The notes beneath the pieces were generated by a model. The model made no database searches and was not told the DNA's origin. It saw only the letters and a program-made list of their open reading frames with translations. Shown one piece after another: positions 1-12,195 of a DNA stretch of 64,000 bases; position 1 is the stretch's first letter, and every line of letters begins with the position of its first letter. The stretch lies in the NCBI GenBank assembly GCA_003993805.1, contig RSEF01000004.1:24463841-24527840 (forward strand). Direction: 5' to 3'. Made by a program: the position numbers and the translations under genes. This DNA comes from Himantopus leucocephalus. Its lineage: Eukaryota; Chordata; Aves; Charadriiformes; Recurvirostridae.

Positions 1-631
1 GTCAACAACAGCCATATGGCAGAGCCTTGACCAGAGCTGAATGAACCATTGAGAACATTCCTTTGAATAACAGCTTTCTAATACATCATGAAATTCAGCA
101 AACATTATTCGCTGAATGCATTTGACAGACTATCTGGTTCTAGAGGGAGTAAAATCTGAAACACAGCTACAATGGAACCAGTAATTTTAAAGAAATGTAC
201 CAGAAAGGTTATTCTATGCATATTAATCAACAGGCTCTCAGCCTGATGTCAGATGGTGGCTGAGTGCTTTGCCAAGCACCAATGGAACATTATTTTCTGG
301 GGGAAAAAGCCTGTGATCTTTACCTACTGCAGGTACTGCTTCCCTATCCTCCTGCTCGCCAGGTCAACTTCTTCCCGGCTTCTTTGTGTCCCTGTGTATG
401 TCACTGTTTGAATTTGCCCATATGCATCTAATCTTTTTCTTGATGTGTTTTAGGCTCTGTAGATTCTAATGGCAATGAGTTTCATGGGTTATCAGTTCAC
501 GGAAATTTTGAAGCGTGCAGCCTTTTAAAGAACATTGTTTCCTCCGTCTCCTGTGAGTTCTGAGTAGGAATTTGTACCTGAGAGGCACCACTCATTGCAT
601 TTGCCTTTGCAACGTGTCTTCCTCCCCTTAG
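1..631. other. Non-coding flank
   Basis: I see no gene, repeat or structured element in this stretch. It is ordinary AT-rich sequence. Its last bases form the pyrimidine-rich tract in front of the exon-like unit that follows. Confidence 0.5.
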
Positions 632-720
632 AATGAGCAGTTCTGATCTTCTTGCTGCCCTTTCTTAATGTCTTGGTTTTGGACATGGCAAGGTCAGAGC
701 GGCTATGCTGTTCCTGTCAG
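632..720 (+). other. Exon-like unit without open frame (possible noncoding exon)
   Basis: An excellent acceptor (cgtgtcttcctccccttag) precedes 89 bases ending in the strong donor CAG|GTGAGC. All three forward frames contain stops, so it cannot be an internal coding exon. It is either a noncoding RNA exon or a chance pairing of splice signals. It is listed partly as a calibration case for the coding candidates elsewhere in the window. No partner exon was identified. Confidence 0.2.
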
Positions 721-3435
721 GTGAGCCTGAAGGCTGGGAGCTCGGTGGTGGAAATGTGTCAGCCTTAAGCATGCAGAGGTATTGCAAGAAGCATTTGCTA
801 TTTCAGTAATGCCAGACTCAGGTGTCTAAAACCCATGACTTTGTCTGTGGAAATGAGTTCAGAGTAAAAATACTGGATTCAAAAATATGACAAATAAACA
901 TTAGCTTCTTTCTTGCAGCCCCCTGTTTTCTGTCCCCCAACAACTGTGTATGTTTTGTTTTCCCAAGTCTTTTCTTTTAACTTAGCCAAAAGATCTAGAA
1001 ACATGCTTTAAAAAGAAAAATAAAAAAGTCTTCCTTCCCTGAGATTCTGTTGTTAGTCAGCAAGTTGGGAAATGCCACCCAAAAGGGCAAAACTAATACT
1101 AAAACTGTAAGCCCTGGCAATATTGTTGCTGGCTGTGACTCGTAAATTTGTATTTTCTTCTGAAATATAATGCATCGAGATGTCTGTGTTCTCATGGCAC
1201 TTGTGGGGCCAGAGAGGGAGCTACGACACAGGGATTTTAATGGCAGTACTGAGATGGTCAGTGCAGCTGCTCTACGGCACAGCGAGGAGAAACATTTCCA
1301 TCAAATTTCTGCTGTCTGGGGTGTGAGTGGGAACATTTAAACCCTGTGTTTAGCTCCCAGATGCACAAACCACATGTCTGAGCTGACACACAGGGAAGTA
1401 TTGTTCATCAGTTAAAAATTGGCATCAATTACTTCCTCCCTTTGGGCCAAACGGGGAACCATATTGTTACTCCTTAGCTGCTGTGGCAACAAAATTACAT
1501 ACTGCCCCACATTGAAGAATTAATTATTAGTCCAAAGGGAAGAACTATGCAATACAACAGAAATCTGGAGTATGAAATGCAATTGGATGAGGCAGGTGAC
1601 AGGAGGCATACTATGACTTCAAACTGTGGCATATTAAAAGAGTCAGTGCATCACTGCCATATATAATGGACTCACCTTTTCTTTTTCCCCCTGATCTTTA
1701 GTAAATATTGGAAAAAATACAAAACGAAATGAAAAACTCCAAACAGTGAAGAGAACTGTTGGTGTTTACAAGACCCCAGCTGGACTGTGGTCAGAGCAGT
1801 CGCTCTGCCTTTGCTGATGTTATTTCCCAGGCTAACTCCCCCATGTAAACTACAGCTGTGAGCAGGTGGCAGTGTGTGTTCACATGTGCTCCATGTAGGG
1901 GAACGACCTCTCTTTGTATCTTGTGCATTTTTTTCATGTTCAGCTGAAAACATAATTTACAATGGCAGGCAGATGTAAACAAGAATTTCACAAGATAAAA
2001 GCAAAATGCTTAGTCCAAGACTCTTAGTGCTTTGGTTTCCTTTCATGGTTATACTTGATATTTAAATATGCTTTACATTGCAATACATCTTTAGAAAAGA
2101 GGTCAGATTGGGTGAATACATAAGCTGATTTCTTCTTCTTCAGATGAAAATGGATTTCTTTTTTTTTTTTTTAATTGGAAAAAGGTCAAGACTCTCCCCT
2201 GTTGCTACATTTTTTTTTCCATGGAGAATTGACTTGATTGTTCTCCAAACATTGTTTCCTGTTCTTCACAGAGAGGAAATGTTTGTTCCTTGTTCCTAGC
2301 AATCAGACATACTGTAATGACTTGCTCACAGGGAAGAAAAAAATACAGGAAAGTTAAGACTGATGATTAACGTTTTCTTTATGCTGAAATTTTAAAAGCA
2401 GTAGAGCAGTGGCTGGTCTAGTGATATATGTATAATACATAGAAAAGCTTGGATGAACTGAAGGATGTATATCAAATGTACAGCAAGAGTACACAGAGGC
2501 ATTTATTTGCCAGAGAAAATGGAGAGAAAGGTTTTTTTCTTTGTCACTGCTCATCCAAGCAGGCACAAATCTTTTGGTGCCTATAAGAAGGGTACAACTG
2601 CAAAATTGGAAGGCTATCGCACCAATGCTATTCACTTAATTACTTTATTTTGGCTTAATTGAAATGATCACAAGGCGTCATTCAAGTGGTAATTCAATAT
2701 GTCCCAGCAGATAGTTTAAAATGCTGTTCAGGCAAGATTTGTTGGGGTGACCGTTTCAGGATGTTGCTGAAGCCATAGCTATTCCCCCTGCATCAGATCT
2801 AGGAAAACCAAGGTTTTCTCCGCAAGAAAGAGTTTGTCGGTTATACTAGCATAATTACCACTGGAGCCAAGGTGCACAGCTGTGCATACTAAAACTCCTC
2901 TTAAAATGACATAGGGTAAGCCAAAACAAAATATGGCAGTTAAAGCCACAAGCCACATGGTTTTTCTGCCTTAAGTTTTGACACAAAGTAATATCATAAC
3001 TTATACTGAAAAAACTTTCCCACACGAAAGACCAAATGTTGTATTTTAACTTTTCCACCTCTATGGATAGGTTCAAGGCATGAAAAATTCTGCTGGGATA
3101 ACCAGGTTATTCGTTGTTTTCTAATTAAAATAAATGTGTCGACACTTATTAATGCCTTCAGTGAACCTACAGTTGCTCACAGTGTGCTCACTTCAGCATA
3201 GATTAATTTTTGTAGTGTAAATGGTGGGGTGCTGAGTTGGTGGGATGTCTCGGCATCAGTTCCCCAACTTTGAGTGTTCTTTTGAGCCATGGGAAGCAAT
3301 AAATATATATCAATCTCTACTATTCTCATTCTACTCAACTCCTTATTTCCTACTGCCAATACTTACATGGAGCAGTGCTGCTCCCAAGGAAAAAAGTCTC
3401 TTTTTCTGAATCTCATTCCCCTTCTAGTGACTCAC
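721..3435. other. Non-coding sequence with poly-T tract
   Basis: No supported gene. Short open frames on the minus strand at 1672-1991 lack convincing splice partners. A run of 14 T occupies 2159-2172; read on the minus strand it could be the decayed A-tail of a retroposed copy, but I recognise no element body beside it. Confidence 0.45.
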
Positions 3436-3457
3436 CGGGAATGTTCACCTCCATTTT
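3436..3457 (-). other. Candidate 22-nt microexon
   Basis: On the minus strand a good acceptor (ctaaacctgttgcag, with a branch-point-like ctaac-type site) is followed by 22 bases and the donor CCG|GTGAGT. Extending to a downstream GTAAGT closes every frame, so only the microexon reading stays open. The length is not a multiple of three, so inclusion would shift frame. Chance is a serious alternative. Confidence 0.15.
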
Positions 3458-6103
3458 CTGCAACAGGTTTAGAATAAGAGTTGTTACTGTCCGAAAAGCC
3501 AGCTCATTAGTTACTATTAGGGCATAGGAAAAGACTGATAATTGTATTGTTTAATCTTTCGTTTTTTTTTTTTTTTCCCACAAATTTCAAATATCTCAAG
3601 AATAAATCCAGAGATAATACATTTAAAGTGACGTGCATTCCTCTTCTTAAAAGTCATTGTTTTAAGAATTCCTTCCTCAATTTTTCCCTTTTGAAACAGT
3701 AAGACAAATGAGGAGGTAATTTATATGTGCTTTATATTCTTCCCAGATGTTTCTATTCAATAATTTAATGATAATTCTCAAATGTAATGGATTTTCTAAT
3801 GGTTGATCTGAATTAAGATATAAAATAAAACTAATTAATTAAAATATAAATGACTATTGAAAGCAATGAAGAGAGCAATGAAGAGAAGGAAAATGCAATA
3901 AGAATCTAAGACTAACCTGCATCAACAGAAAATAATGCTACTATGTGGTAGAGAAGTACGCCGATGTATTTTTAAAAGTTATGAATTTTTAAAGTCAAAT
4001 CTCTAGAGGAAAGAGGAGTTTTGTAAGGATTTTGTCTATATATATAGAGCAAGAAAAGAATTCTGTTAATGAGAAGTGAAGAAAAAAAGTCTAAATCTGA
4101 GGGAGAGCACCAAAGTCAAACTGAGTTTGCAGAACACTATGCCTGTTACAAAAGATAGTTGCAAATCTTTTCTGAGGTGCTTATATCAGAATTCCAGCTG
4201 ATAAAACAAGAAGAGGTCTGTGTTTCTCCATGTTAATCTAATTCCACTACATTTAAAGACTTACACTGTGCACTATGTTAGAGGGAAAACATTGATAAGC
4301 TGGAAAAGTTTCAGTAAAAAGCAGCAAAAGTAAGTGGAGGGGTAGGGTGTGAAGTAAGAGAAAGAAAAAAAAAAAATGCCCAAAGTCGCATTCCTTAGTT
4401 AAGCACAGTGAGGAGAGGATAAGTGGTCATAGCCTATGAACTCTGGGGGACTGTGAACCAACATGTTTGTAAGAATGTAACTAGGAAGAACAGGATGGCC
4501 CCAATGGTGGTTGTGGAGTAAATAATAACAAAAAATACCCGACAGTGAAAGTCAGAGCTTCTCGTGTCACGGCACACCTACCACATCAGCTTGGTATGTG
4601 ACAGAAACTAGTCCTACGTCCCAGCTTCTGCCATTGCCCAACCAGACCTGAGGCAGGAGCCAGTAATGACCTCTGCTGAGTGCCAAGGCTGTGTCTGGGA
4701 GCTGTTTCACATTATTTCCAGGCTCCATCAGAGCGGGGAGCCAGCTCTCGGGTCCCATGGCATGCATGTCCAGGTGGAGGCAGGTGGCACCCCTGTGGCA
4801 CATGTGCCCAATGCCACCCCTCTGCCTTCTTCCAGCACTGGATGCCCAGACAGGAAACTTGTGTTTAGAGCAAGAATTTGAGTAGAGAAGGACAGGGGGC
4901 AGCAATTCCATTCGGTCAAAATTTAGTACATATTGCAGTATTAGGTCTTATCTCTAGATTGTACAGTAGAGGAGGGAAAAAGAGAATCAAGATCGTGGTC
5001 AGACAGAGTCAGGAGGGACTATAGAAGCTGCTGAAGCTGTGGGCACCATTTCTGCAACTGCTGTGGATTATGTGACCACAAAGTAAACCCTAAATTCTCA
5101 TAAAGCAGATGTAAATCTGTCACAGAGACAATGGATAAACTATATATATATTTAATCTCTTATAGCTATGACTGTATAATAAGAACATAGAGAATTTTAC
5201 ACATCACTATTTGTGAATTATTTCATGTTTCAGGATTACTTCAAGATATGTTAACACCTAAAAAAACCCCTAGTTGTAATCAGCGACATCGCGCAGATGT
5301 ACTGACCGTAGAGTTAGGTGTGTTTTGAGTCTAAGGGAAAACAGCAACATAAGTTATAAAAACAGTGATGAAGATGAGGAAGACAGGGACACACAAGAGT
5401 TAGGTGAATTGCAAATATGTGACCAGTCTTCAAACTGCAGCATTTCAGCCTGAGCTGAAATAATCATGTGAAATTCTAGCACTGTGTTTTCTCATACAAA
5501 AAAGGTGATGCCTTTTGTAAGCAGCTGTGAATGCCTGAAATCCCTGCTAAGCCACGAGAAATAATTAGATCAGTTGACTCACATACAACAGTGCTATTAT
5601 TCACTGTCTGGGCTTACTTGTGACATTGGAAAGGTCTAAATTTTTACAGGTTTATGAGGCTGAAATTGAGACTGTCTTACAAGATACCACAGCCCTAAAA
5701 ATGACCAGTAATGGGTCGGAATCTGATGATAAAATGTAACGTGAAGATTTGGTGATTAACTAGCATCCACATCCTAGTCCTTTAGGATTTTGCTTCCTGC
5801 ATGCTTCGATCTGGCTTGCGTGCACCTCAGCAGGGAGCCCTAAATCCTGCTGTTTGTGTGTTTATAGCAACGCAGCCCTTGATTCATTGGCCTTTGATAG
5901 CTCCTCTCTGGCTGCCACACACCCCACGTGCACAGTAGATACACCAGCTGTGAAGTCAAGCTGGCAGAGAGCAGAGACTAAAGGCTAACAAGGCTGCGTA
6001 GCTCCCAGTTCTCGCATCAATGAAGTGCTCTCCTGTGTCTCTCCAGTAGCTCCTGTCAGCTTCAGCTCTGTCTCACTGTAAAGCAGTTCTTTACTGCACT
6101 CAC
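3458..6103. other. Non-coding sequence with a GC-richer patch
   Basis: Poly-T at 3562-3576, a perfect tandem 12-mer at 3862-3885 and a short TA tract at 5141-5151. The patch 4560-4920 is richer in G+C and has overlapping short open frames on both strands, the pattern expected from base composition rather than one gene. No known element was recognised. Confidence 0.45.
3862..3885. repeat. Perfect 12-bp tandem duplication
   Basis: The 12-mer agcaatgaagag occurs twice with no spacer. This is a small local duplication, probably from replication slippage. Confidence 0.8.
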
Positions 6104-6160
6104 CTTTCCTTTCATTGTCCTCTATCTTCTCTTCTGTGCCCAGCTGGTAGACACAAGCAG
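6104..6160 (-). CDS. Candidate coding exon, 57 nt, phase 1-1
   Basis: On the minus strand the acceptor gcatctaacccttcag, which carries a branch-point-like ctaac, leads into 57 bases ending in the near-consensus donor AAG|GTGAGT. Exactly one frame is open and reads ACVYQLGTEEKIEDNERK. The exon enters and leaves in the same phase and is a multiple of three, as in a cassette exon. A longer open frame starts at an ATG ending at 6182 and runs through the donor, so an unspliced small ORF is an alternative. I do not recognise the peptide. A frame this short is often open by chance, so confidence rests mainly on the splice sites. Confidence 0.27.
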
Positions 6161-9100
6161 CTGAAGGGTTAGATGCACTCATGCAGGTTGGGCTCTTTGG
6201 GAAACTGATCTAGATGCTGACTCTCACTCAAGAAGCCTGTAAATCACTGGCATTTGGAAAACAGAAGGATATACCCAAGATTGTCTAAGATGAAACTGGT
6301 TTCTATACTTTTTCCCTAAGGACCAAGTACAGGCAAGTGAAGTTGTGGGATTACATTAGGTGGATGTATTTTGTGGATCAGTAAGGCAGTTTTTAAAGGG
6401 AATATATTTTAAAGAACTTCTTAAATTATAGTAGCTCCCTTAAATTTCTTAGAACAGTTGTCTGGAAAAATCTAGCTGTCTTTTAAAGAAGTTTTTAAGG
6501 GATTATCATAATAAGACTGAGTTTGGCAAGCTTGTGCTATATTTCTATATACCAGCTCTGAAATCTGTCTTTCAGGCTTTGCATGTGTGGTCTATGGCTG
6601 ATGGATATTTTTTCAGTTTCTCTGATATGAATTACCCACCTTATATTGAAGGAAGAGGCTTAAAAGAAAGAGGAAAATTTCACTTTTTTCAACTTCAAAT
6701 TTATCTAATGAAAGAATTCTTCTGTGACTCATTGAAAGGTGCTCTGAGAAGTTAGAATATAAACTTTTCCTTGGCAGTAAGAATGACCAAAAGAATACTC
6801 TTTTGACCTTAAACCACTGCACAATTCATACAGAAGTATAAATTTCAACCTGTAGATGTAGGTGGTTGCTGATGATACCAGACTGTCTGCTGATGATTTG
6901 TTTTATACCCATGCAATGCAAATGAGAGCTTTTCCCAAAGTCTACTGGGGACTAAGGAACATGAAATAATGAAGTGACTGTTGCGTATGCCAAAGAAAAC
7001 TACGGGAATACTAGTAGTTGCACGAAGAGGTGAAAGGGGCAGAAGAGACACACAAGAGCTAAGTGCTGTCATTGTTATAATTTGCTTCTGATTAAAGGGC
7101 TGCTTGTCATGACTGTTCATTTACTGGAGGTTCAAACAAGTGGCCATTGGAGAACACTTCACCAGAACTACAGTGATGAGGTTTTGAAAACAAATGTGCA
7201 TTTTACCTATCCTGCCACAGCTGCTGGAAAATTAATGTCAGTGCTAATGAAGAAAAAGTCTCTCGGGATATTAGGAAGCTGCAGAGTTAGAAAAGTGGTT
7301 TTTGTTTTCTCTCTGTAGAGGAAAGATATCTTAATGCTTTTGCTGTCACTACAGTTTTAAGATACTTGGATTTATAAGTCCCTAGGTTCTGAATAACACA
7401 TACCTAAAATAACTCTTACTCATTAAGAGAAAAATCACCATGTAAAGCAGGGCTGGAATATATTTGCTCCTGCTTTATTATACTACATGCGCAAGTACCT
7501 CAGTCTAGTCCAGTCTTCTTGCTAGGTAGGTTTTCATAACATCCCGCAGTGGTTCTTTAAGCAGTTTGAAGTCCATTGCCTTAGAATTGCAATGGCTGGT
7601 GGAAATGTATTGCAAAAAGTAATTTAAAGCAACAACAATAAGCTTAAAAAAGCAAAGAATATTACTCATCAACACAGAACACAGGTTGGGAAAAAAGAAA
7701 ATATTAAAATAGAATTTACTTAATGAAGTATATTCTTGCTGTAAGACTGGATGTTTGGGAAACATCTAGCATGATTGTTTTTCATCATCATTGTGGAGAA
7801 AACCTTTTTTAAAAAAGAGGAGGGGCCTAAAATAAACTTAAAAAACTAGAGGGGCCTAAATTAGCCTCTGAAATTCTTTTCAGATACCTAGCTACATGGC
7901 TTCTCTCTACTTTTCTCTAAGCACTCTACAGTTCCCATTGACCCTTCTTTCATTTGTTCCCTTGAATATAAAAGTTTCTATATTTTTCAATGTTTCAAAA
8001 ATCTGACTTCTTAAATTAGAACACTAAATATAGGTTATGAGTTCAGCCATAACTGGACATTAAAAACTAACAAAAGAGGAAACCTGGCTCAGCTTCATAT
8101 CCACACCCAGAAGAAAACATTATATACTGATTATTACAAAGAAGCATTTGATACTATATTAAGAGGGATTCATAATTTTTTGAAAGCAAGTGTGCAAATA
8201 CTGTTAACCCTTTACAACTATGAAGACACAGCATTTCTTAATAAGTTTTGGAAATGTGCAGAAATCACAAGGAACCTTCATAACTTCAGCACAGTTTCAA
8301 AAATCCTGATATCAAGCAAACTTTTCCAGAACTGTAGTGTCTTTCACTCAAACTATGAACTGGGTAGTTGCATAGAAAAACAAAAGCTTTGTTAGTTGCT
8401 ATAATTAAAATAGCTGGAGTATTACAATAGAAGCATTTGTGTTTAGCAGGTTTTTTTTTTCAAAGCTGTTAGCTAAGAGCTTGCTGCAGTCTTCTGGCAT
8501 ACATAGAAATGGGATTCTATTAGGTCAGTATGTCTATTTCCCTTCTCATTCTGGATTCTTTCATGGAAAATACTAGTATTTACTGAAGTCATCAGCTGAC
8601 TGCAAATAAGAATTCCATTTTCTAAATACTTATTTTGAAATTTACTGCTGTAAACATTGGACAAAGGATAGTCTTTTCAAATAAACCAAGTGCTATCAAA
8701 TGCCATAAAAGGCATTTTGAAATTCAACTGCATTGAACTATGAAATCTTGCCTTTGATTGAGAAAGGTTATAAAGTCTTTCAGTTGTGGATGGGTACCGA
8801 CCTCTTACTGTATTGTAAATTTTGTCAATTAGCAGAACAGTCTATAATGATGTATTGCAAAGTGTCTTGTGGTTTATGCTATGGGCTGATGGACTAGACT
8901 AGCTAATCTGAATGGATAGGGAAGATTCAACATTTTGACCACTGTATTTTTTTGGGGGAAAGAAGTTGGCAATTTTATCCAAACATAGAAAGGGGAAGCA
9001 TTAAGACAATAAGCTTTTCCTAAGCAAAATATTTATTACTGTGCAAAAGCAAAAGCTGAGCTCAGAAGACCTAATGGACACCAAAAACCTCAGTCCCCAT

Positions 9101-9389
9101 CAGCTAACATGGATTCCAAATCTCGTCTTAGAGATGGATCTTATGCTTGAAGTTCAAGTTAAAGTTGACATGTAAGTTAACTTTGTTCAGTTTCAGATGT
9201 CCAAAATAACTTATACTTGAGCTATGACCATTCTGAAGATACGACACTTGAGGTGAACCAAAGGATCTGGTGTTGGACTGGATGGTAGATGCTGGAGATG
9301 GGGCTCTGCCTGCCAGACATCCCTGGCTACAGCGGGAACAGCCCCAGGCAGAGAAGTCCCAGGAGAAAGTGAGAAGAACCACCTGTTAC
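6161..9389. other. Non-coding AT-rich sequence
   Basis: No supported gene. A T6A6 palindrome at 7805-7816 and a spaced 11-bp direct repeat are the only structures noted. The patch 9240-9390 is GC-richer and open on the minus strand, but shows no recognisable domain. Confidence 0.45.
7821..7860. repeat. Spaced 11-bp direct repeat
   Basis: aggggcctaaa occurs at 7821-7831 and again at 7850-7860, 29 bases apart start to start, with A-rich sequence between. This may be a small duplication or two related binding sites. Confidence 0.6.
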
Positions 9390-9407
9390 CTCAAAGTCTA
9401 TACCTGC
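9390..9407 (-). other. Candidate 18-nt microexon
   Basis: On the minus strand a strong acceptor (ccagtcttttctcacag) is followed by 18 bases and the donor GAG|GTAACA. The frame-preserving reading gives AGIDFE. In-frame microexons are a known feature of neuronal genes, but an 18-base frame carries almost no coding evidence, so only the splice signals support it. Confidence 0.15.
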
Positions 9408-12124
9408 CTGTGAGAAAAGACTGGAGGGATGAGGGAAAACAGACCTAACTGGGTTATACAAAATAGGAGGGAATTTAGTACTCCTTGCCTGATTTTGTGA
9501 GAAGGAGCTTCTTCCCCATTCAGTTCTCCATGTAACTAAAGTAGCTGCTTCCCTGGGTCTGCTCCTATGAATAGCAAGTTATTTTTGTTAGCCTGACCCG
9601 CCCCTTTACAAAAGTGGAAATAGCTTTTAATGTTAGCAAATATTTTTAGAGCAGGTCAAGTGAGGAACCAGTGATTTATAGGCACTTATTAGTGGTTTCT
9701 CATCTAGAGCCAACTCTTGCCATATGCACCCTATTTTTCTTATTTGCTTTATAAAAACCATGTAGCCATTTCTGTTATCAACCTGATGTAACCTCCAGGT
9801 AATCTGCAGGGAAAAAAGTCAAAACAATGCCATTTTTGAGGAATGACTAGGGAGTGCCAATTTCAAGTTGAGAAAAACCTTTTGTCTTTTAAATTTTGAT
9901 TGGAGGACACAGAATTGAGTGTATGAGATAAAAATTTATGATGCTTTCAGAGGGAGATTGGATGTCAGTCTTCATTGGCCTTTATCAGGCTAAAATCACA
10001 AGAATAATATTTATATAAGCATTGCACTGGTTGCAGTATGTGAAAGGAATGATCTGAACACAAAACACACTTCAGAGTATCACTTCTAACTATGAGAAAA
10101 TGAAGATGGAGGGAGGAGTAGGAATTTGCCTAGTATGTTTTAAATCCATACTGAATTCAGTAAGGCAGTTTTAGAATTACATCTGTTCAAATGAACCTGG
10201 AAGTTAGCACGAACTCACCGTTTTTCATCCTTCTTTCTCTCCATCTTGCAAAGTACAGTACCCAGCTGCAGATAACTGGCTAAATAAAACTTTTTTTTTC
10301 TTTTTCATGTCCTTTTTTGTGCATTTCATTTGCTACATGTGCTACATTGCTTGATTCGCTGTGCCATAACGGTTTTTAAGATCACTTACACCTAGACAAG
10401 GAGGATCTAGACCTCTGTGACACCTAGGACACATACCGAGTTAGGCTTACTTTCATTTTGCTTGTGTTTCTGCAATTAAAGATAGATCAAATTAGGAAAG
10501 AAACAGCAAAACCAAGGCACTGAATTCTTGTCTCTGGCTCATATAAATTAGAAAGAATTTTGTTGAATTGCAGTTATGTCATTTTCGTAAGGTTTCAGGT
10601 TCAGTATTTAGGAGTGGACAATTTAGTGGAGGATTTGTCAGCAGATATGTCCACTTATGAAGGTTAAAACTCCTGTCTGACAGAGGTAAAGATAAGGTGT
10701 GGACCCTTCTCCCTGATAGTCACATAAGGATGTGCCACAAAAGAAGGCTAAAACAGACAATTCCAACATAGACAAAATAAATAAACACCTGAAATATGTT
10801 GTGCAATCTAATGTTAATGTCATTTACAGATCTCTGTTGGGTGAAAATGAAAGTTTTCAAACTTCTATCAAAGGTTCACCTCGAAAATACAGATCAAAGA
10901 CAAACATCATTATTCCAGTCTGATCTCACTTCAGTGTTCTTTTTCCTGGGAATGTGCCCATCAGATTGTCTCATTGTTTTTAATTTTTTACTAGTTTAAT
11001 ATTTGTCTGAATAGGTGTTAAATTCTTTGATCTATTTTTATTGGACTCACAAGAAAACTTCGAAACATCTGTCAAGGAGAGACAGAGAGAAACAATGTGT
11101 TTCTGCTTTACTTTTTGCTGTCTCCGTTTGATTATCAGGGACCCTGTGCCTAGAGAGTAAAAGGTATAGGGTAGTATAATGCCATGTAAAATAAAAAGTG
11201 GTAGCCAATATTCATGTTCACTGTTAGAATTAGTATGAAATTATTTAGCTGTGTATTGAAAAAAAACTACCTACTACCTTAACTGCACCAGCAAGATGCA
11301 ATAAACATGGTAAACTAATGGGGATGAACTTATGGAATGGTTATGCCTCGTGTCAGACACGGCACTGTGTTCACGTTCATGACACGCTGGCTCTGTTTCA
11401 GTTAATTATGACTTACTCCAGTTAATTCTTTATGACTTATTCCAATGCCCAGCCTAAAATAGCCCCCTAGGCTGTATTATATTTATATGCATGGTATGCA
11501 ATCCTGCCTGTAACCCTGGAGGGTTTCTAGTAAACCTGTGCAGTTGGGCCCCCAGGCTTGAGAGAAATGTCCTGAAGTAATAGATATAACTCTGTGAATG
11601 GGACTTGGATGGCAATAAAATGGTGCTGCAATTCTACTGTCTTACTTCATTAGTAGATTTTCAGTTAACGCTTGTCTGACAAAGCCAGCACTGTCCTGCG
11701 GCTGGAAATAGAACTTTTGGCATATTAGGAAATGTAACCTTAGAAGAAAGGTGCTTAAAAATACTTTCCTGTGAAGACTGGAGGCACAGCCCTTTGCTAA
11801 AATATCCTATGGATTTGGAAACATTGGGACAAAAGCAGCAGAGAACAATGACATTCATTTAATATTTCTAGCACAGGTAGTTGCTGCTAAGGTTGTTGAA
11901 GGTGTCCTTTTGTCTTGGAAGTTCATATGATTACCCTGCACAGAAACAGTACCTCAGTAGCAAAGAGCTAAAGGCTTAGCAAGACAGTTTGTTTAAAAAA
12001 GAAAATTACCGCTATTCTTAAATTTGGAAAATGACAAGCACAGGGAACACTGCCTTTGTAAGCTGATCTTATGGAAAAAGACTGGAGGTCTCATACATGT
12101 TTTTGCCTTCCCAACTTGCCCAAG
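9408..12124. other. Non-coding AT-rich sequence
   Basis: No supported gene. Isolated splice-like sites occur on both strands without partners that keep a frame open. A diverged tandem duplication lies at 11399-11443. Confidence 0.45.
11399..11443. repeat. Diverged tandem duplication
   Basis: Two neighbouring copies share cagttaatt followed by atgactta(c/t)tc; the second copy carries a short insertion. The local spacing suggests an old tandem duplication. Confidence 0.6.
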
Positions 12125-12195
12125 GAAGTTGGGAAACACAAATTGTGTGGCCTAGAGGTCATTTTGCCATCCATAAAAATGGAGATACCACATCG
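12125..12195 (+). CDS. Candidate coding exon, 71 nt
   Basis: A long pyrimidine-rich acceptor (tttttgccttcccaacttgcccaag) is followed by 71 bases and the good donor TCG|GTAAGT. Two frames are open. One reads EVGKHKLCGLEVILPSIKME and ends with two bases over. The other contains WETQIVWPRGHFAIHKNGD and ends in phase 0. With two open frames the reading frame is undecided, and the peptide matches no family I recognise. A chance combination is quite possible. Confidence 0.22.

Noticed and set aside
2159..2172. Poly-T run as evidence of a retroposed gene copy
   Set aside because: No coding remnant or target-site duplication was found beside it.
4567..4919. Five overlapping open frames on both strands
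   Set aside because: Frames are open on both strands over the same GC-richer patch, no domain is recognisable and no paired splice sites bound them, so composition explains them.
7805..7816. T6A6 palindrome as a terminator
   Set aside because: There is no GC-rich stem, and intrinsic bacterial-type terminators do not apply in this genome.
9240..9390. Possible CR1-type LINE fragment
   Set aside because: Some words resembled CR1 3' regions, but no continuous match or the characteristic 3' terminal repeat could be traced by eye.
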